A stretch of 6,095 nucleotides of DNA. Origin: Actinomycetes bacterium (GTDB lineage Bacteria > Actinomycetota > Actinomycetes > Mycobacteriales > Micromonosporaceae). This document shows, one piece after another, positions 4,773 to 6,095 of the stretch. A program made the translations under genes and the position numbers. A model generated the notes under the pieces. The model worked only from the letters and a program-made list of their open reading frames with translations. It was not told where the DNA came from and did not search any database. The stretch's first letter is position 1, and each line of letters opens with the position of its first letter. The stretch spans positions 1 to 6,095 of the forward strand of contig JAEZGP010000251.1 in NCBI GenBank assembly GCA_023437285.1. The letters are read 5' to 3'.

Positions 4773-6095
4773 GCTGCAACCTCCTCATTCTCGGTGGCCA
4801 TGGGCAGGGCCTTGGCCAGGCCGGTACGGAACCACGCCTCGGCCTGGGAACTGGAAAAGCGCACCTCACGGCCCGCACGGTCCACGCCGGCCCGGCCTAC
4901 CCAGGCGGTCGGCCCGGCCGCCTCGACCAGATCCGCGCCGACCCGGGCGATGGCCCGCCGGACCTGGCGCTGCCAGTTGGCGCGTTCCGTCGCCGGGGCG
5001 CTGTCCGGGCCGAGGCGGGCAAGCCAATCGCGAAACGCCCGGTCGAGCAGCGCGTACCCGCGCTCGGCGGCCCGGTCGCCCTCGCCGCTGGCGTCGGCGG
5101 TACCGCCGGCAGCGCGTACCAGGTTGGCCGCCAGGGTCCGCAGTGCCCACACGGCGGCGTCCGCGTCGGCGGCGGCGTCCACGGCCGTGGCCCGCAGCGG
5201 CGAGTCCTCCACGAGGAGCAGGACGTTCATGGTGAGCGAGTCGCCGAACACCTCGTCGATGACGGCCTGCTTGGCGCCGTACGTGATGCTGGTGGCCCGT
5301 GGGCGTACCCGGAACTGTTTGTCGACGGTGCCGTTGAGGGTCAGCCGGGCCAGCCACCGGATCACGAGCGGCGACAAGCGCTGCGGTGGCTCACTCCCCT
5401 CGGGGGCGGCCGGCGGCAGCAGGGTCTGCAGGCCGCGCCACAGCGACCGGGTGTGGTCGTGTGGCCGGGGAAGGTACACCGGAACGCGTTTCTGCTCCTT
5501 CTCGCGCGGCGCGCTGCGGCCCCAGACGCTCATCGGCTCCAGCAGGTGCCGGTCCTGCCAGTCGATCGGATCGCCGTAGGAGATCATCGCCCCGGTGATG
5601 CCGGCGCGGTCGCCGAACAGCCGGATCCTCCTGGCCTGCCAGGTGTAGAGGCCGAGCACCCCGTACGGCCCGCGCGAGGTGGCCGGCTCCTCGGTCGCGG
5701 TCAGCGGCGCGCGCTCCCACGCCGGCAGGTCGCGCTCGTCGTCGCTCAACCAGTCCGGCGCTGTCGGGATAAGGTTGAGCAGCAGGGTTTCCCGCAGGTC
5801 CGTGCCTTCCAGGTGCACACCGCCGAGGGAGCCGAGCGGACCCACGCCCAACGGGTACGCCTTGCCGCCCTTGAGGCGCGGGTCACCGACCGCGCCGGTC
5901 TTGATGCCGGACGGGTCGTACGCCTGGCAGTGCACCAACCAGCGCGCCGCCTCGGCCGGCGTGATCATCTTCATGCCGGCGGCGGCCCGGTTGGTCAGGA
6001 AGGGCAGCCCGTTGGGCACGTCGGCGATGAGCCGCTCCAGCCCGAAGCTCGTCTGCTTGCCGGCGCGAAGGTCGGCGACCTGGTAGAACGGCTGC
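4769..6095 (-). CDS. cse1: Cascade large subunit Cse1 (CasA/Cas8e), 5' end outside window
   Basis: This is the type I-E large subunit, which recognises the PAM, opens the target duplex and docks Cas3. The visible part is 441 codons; the frame is open to the right edge, and the first full codon starts at 6094. The readable N-terminal part QPFYQVADL and GLERLIADVPNG is typical of the region after the Cse1 N-terminal domain, so roughly the first 100 residues are missing. The strongest signature is WLVHCQAYDPSGIKTGAVGD (visible residues 52-71), followed by PRLKGGKAYPLGVGPLG; this area includes the loop that in E. coli contacts the crRNA handle and PAM region. YTWQARRIRL (150-159) is another Cse1 block. 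The C-terminal third is Ala-rich and helical, consistent with the four-helix bundle. The GTG at 6019-6017 is an internal Val, not the start. The stop overlaps the casB start as ATGA. Confidence 0.97.
   Translation of the reverse strand, partial: QPFYQVADLRAGKQTSFGLERLIADVPNGLPFLTNRAAAGMKMITPAEAARWLVHCQAYDPSGIKTGAVGDPRLKGGKAYPLGVGPLGSLGGVHLEGTDLRETLLLNLIPTAPDWLSDDERDLPAWERAPLTATEEPATSRGPYGVLGLYTWQARRIRLFGDRAGITGAMISYGDPIDWQDRHLLEPMSVWGRSAPREKEQKRVPVYLPRPHDHTRSLWRGLQTLLPPAAPEGSEPPQRLSPLVIRWLARLTLNGTVDKQFRVRPRATSITYGAKQAVIDEVFGDSLTMNVLLLVEDSPLRATAVDAAADADAAVWALRTLAANLVRAAGGTADASGEGDRAAERGYALLDRAFRDWLARLGPDSAPATERANWQRQVRRAIARVGADLVEAAGPTAWVGRAGVDRAGREVRFSSSQAEAWFRTGLAKALPMATENEEVAA
4780..4786 (-). 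promoter_or_regulatory. Strong ribosome binding site for casB
   Basis: The minus strand reads GAGGAGG seven bases before the casB ATG, inside the last codons of casA. It is one of the best anti-Shine-Dalgarno matches at any junction here. With the ATGA overlap it fixes the casB start and suggests efficient re-initiation. Confidence 0.8.

Noticed and set aside
2602..5579. Long plus-strand open frames (521 codons at 2602-4167 and 471 codons at 4164-5579) antisense to cas7e, casB and casA
   Set aside because: They mirror the high-GC codon phase of confident minus-strand genes, are Arg/Gly/Ala/Pro-rich and match no family I recognise. Such shadows are normal in high-GC DNA.
6017..6019. GTG as the start of casA
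   Set aside because: The same frame continues upstream with Cse1-like residues (QPFYQVADL, GLERLIAD) to the window edge, so this is an internal Val.
338..6095. An unknown accessory or novel gene hidden among the cas genes
   Set aside because: The seven genes abut or overlap with no gap larger than two bases, and each is explained by a known I-E family, so there is no room for another minus-strand gene and no plus-strand candidate has a signature.

Overview
This GC-rich window holds most of a class 1, type I-E CRISPR-Cas locus. All genes lie on the minus strand. Gene order and protein sequences match the standard I-E plan: casA(cse1)-casB(cse2)-cas7e-cas5e-cas6e-cas1-cas2-leader-array. The strong codon-position-3 GC bias, the Arg/Ala/Gly-rich proteins and the actinobacterial style of the Cas proteins suggest a high-GC actinobacterium. 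A Micromonospora-like genus is plausible, but that is an inference and the window has no taxonomic marker.

Layout from the right edge to the left: a 5'-truncated casA (right edge to 4769), casB (4772-4107), cas7e (4110-2992), cas5e (2995-2294), cas6e (2291-1629), cas1 (1632-682), cas2 (682-338), an AT-rich leader (337-267) and a CRISPR array (266-1) that runs off the left edge. The six junctions are four 4-base ATGA overlaps, one 2-base gap and one 1-base TGATG overlap. The seven genes therefore form one translationally coupled operon. The longest non-coding stretch outside the array is the 71-base leader. cas3, the N-terminus of casA, the operon promoter and the leader-distal part of the array lie outside the window.

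How the parts work together (known for the family): the array is transcribed on the minus strand from the leader, and Cas6e cuts each repeat at its hairpin. Cas5e, Cas7e, Cse2, Cse1 and Cas6e assemble on the crRNA as Cascade, which finds PAM-flanked targets and recruits Cas3 (not seen here). Cas1-Cas2 adds new spacers at the leader end. The Cas1 metal ligands, the Cas6e catalytic His and the family signature blocks are present, and the five repeat copies are identical wherever visible, so the locus looks intact.

I found no extra or unknown gene inserted in the locus. The most informative details are in the array: the base after each repeat is not fixed as it is in E. coli, two spacers read as clean high-GC3 coding sequence in crRNA orientation, and the leader is very short.
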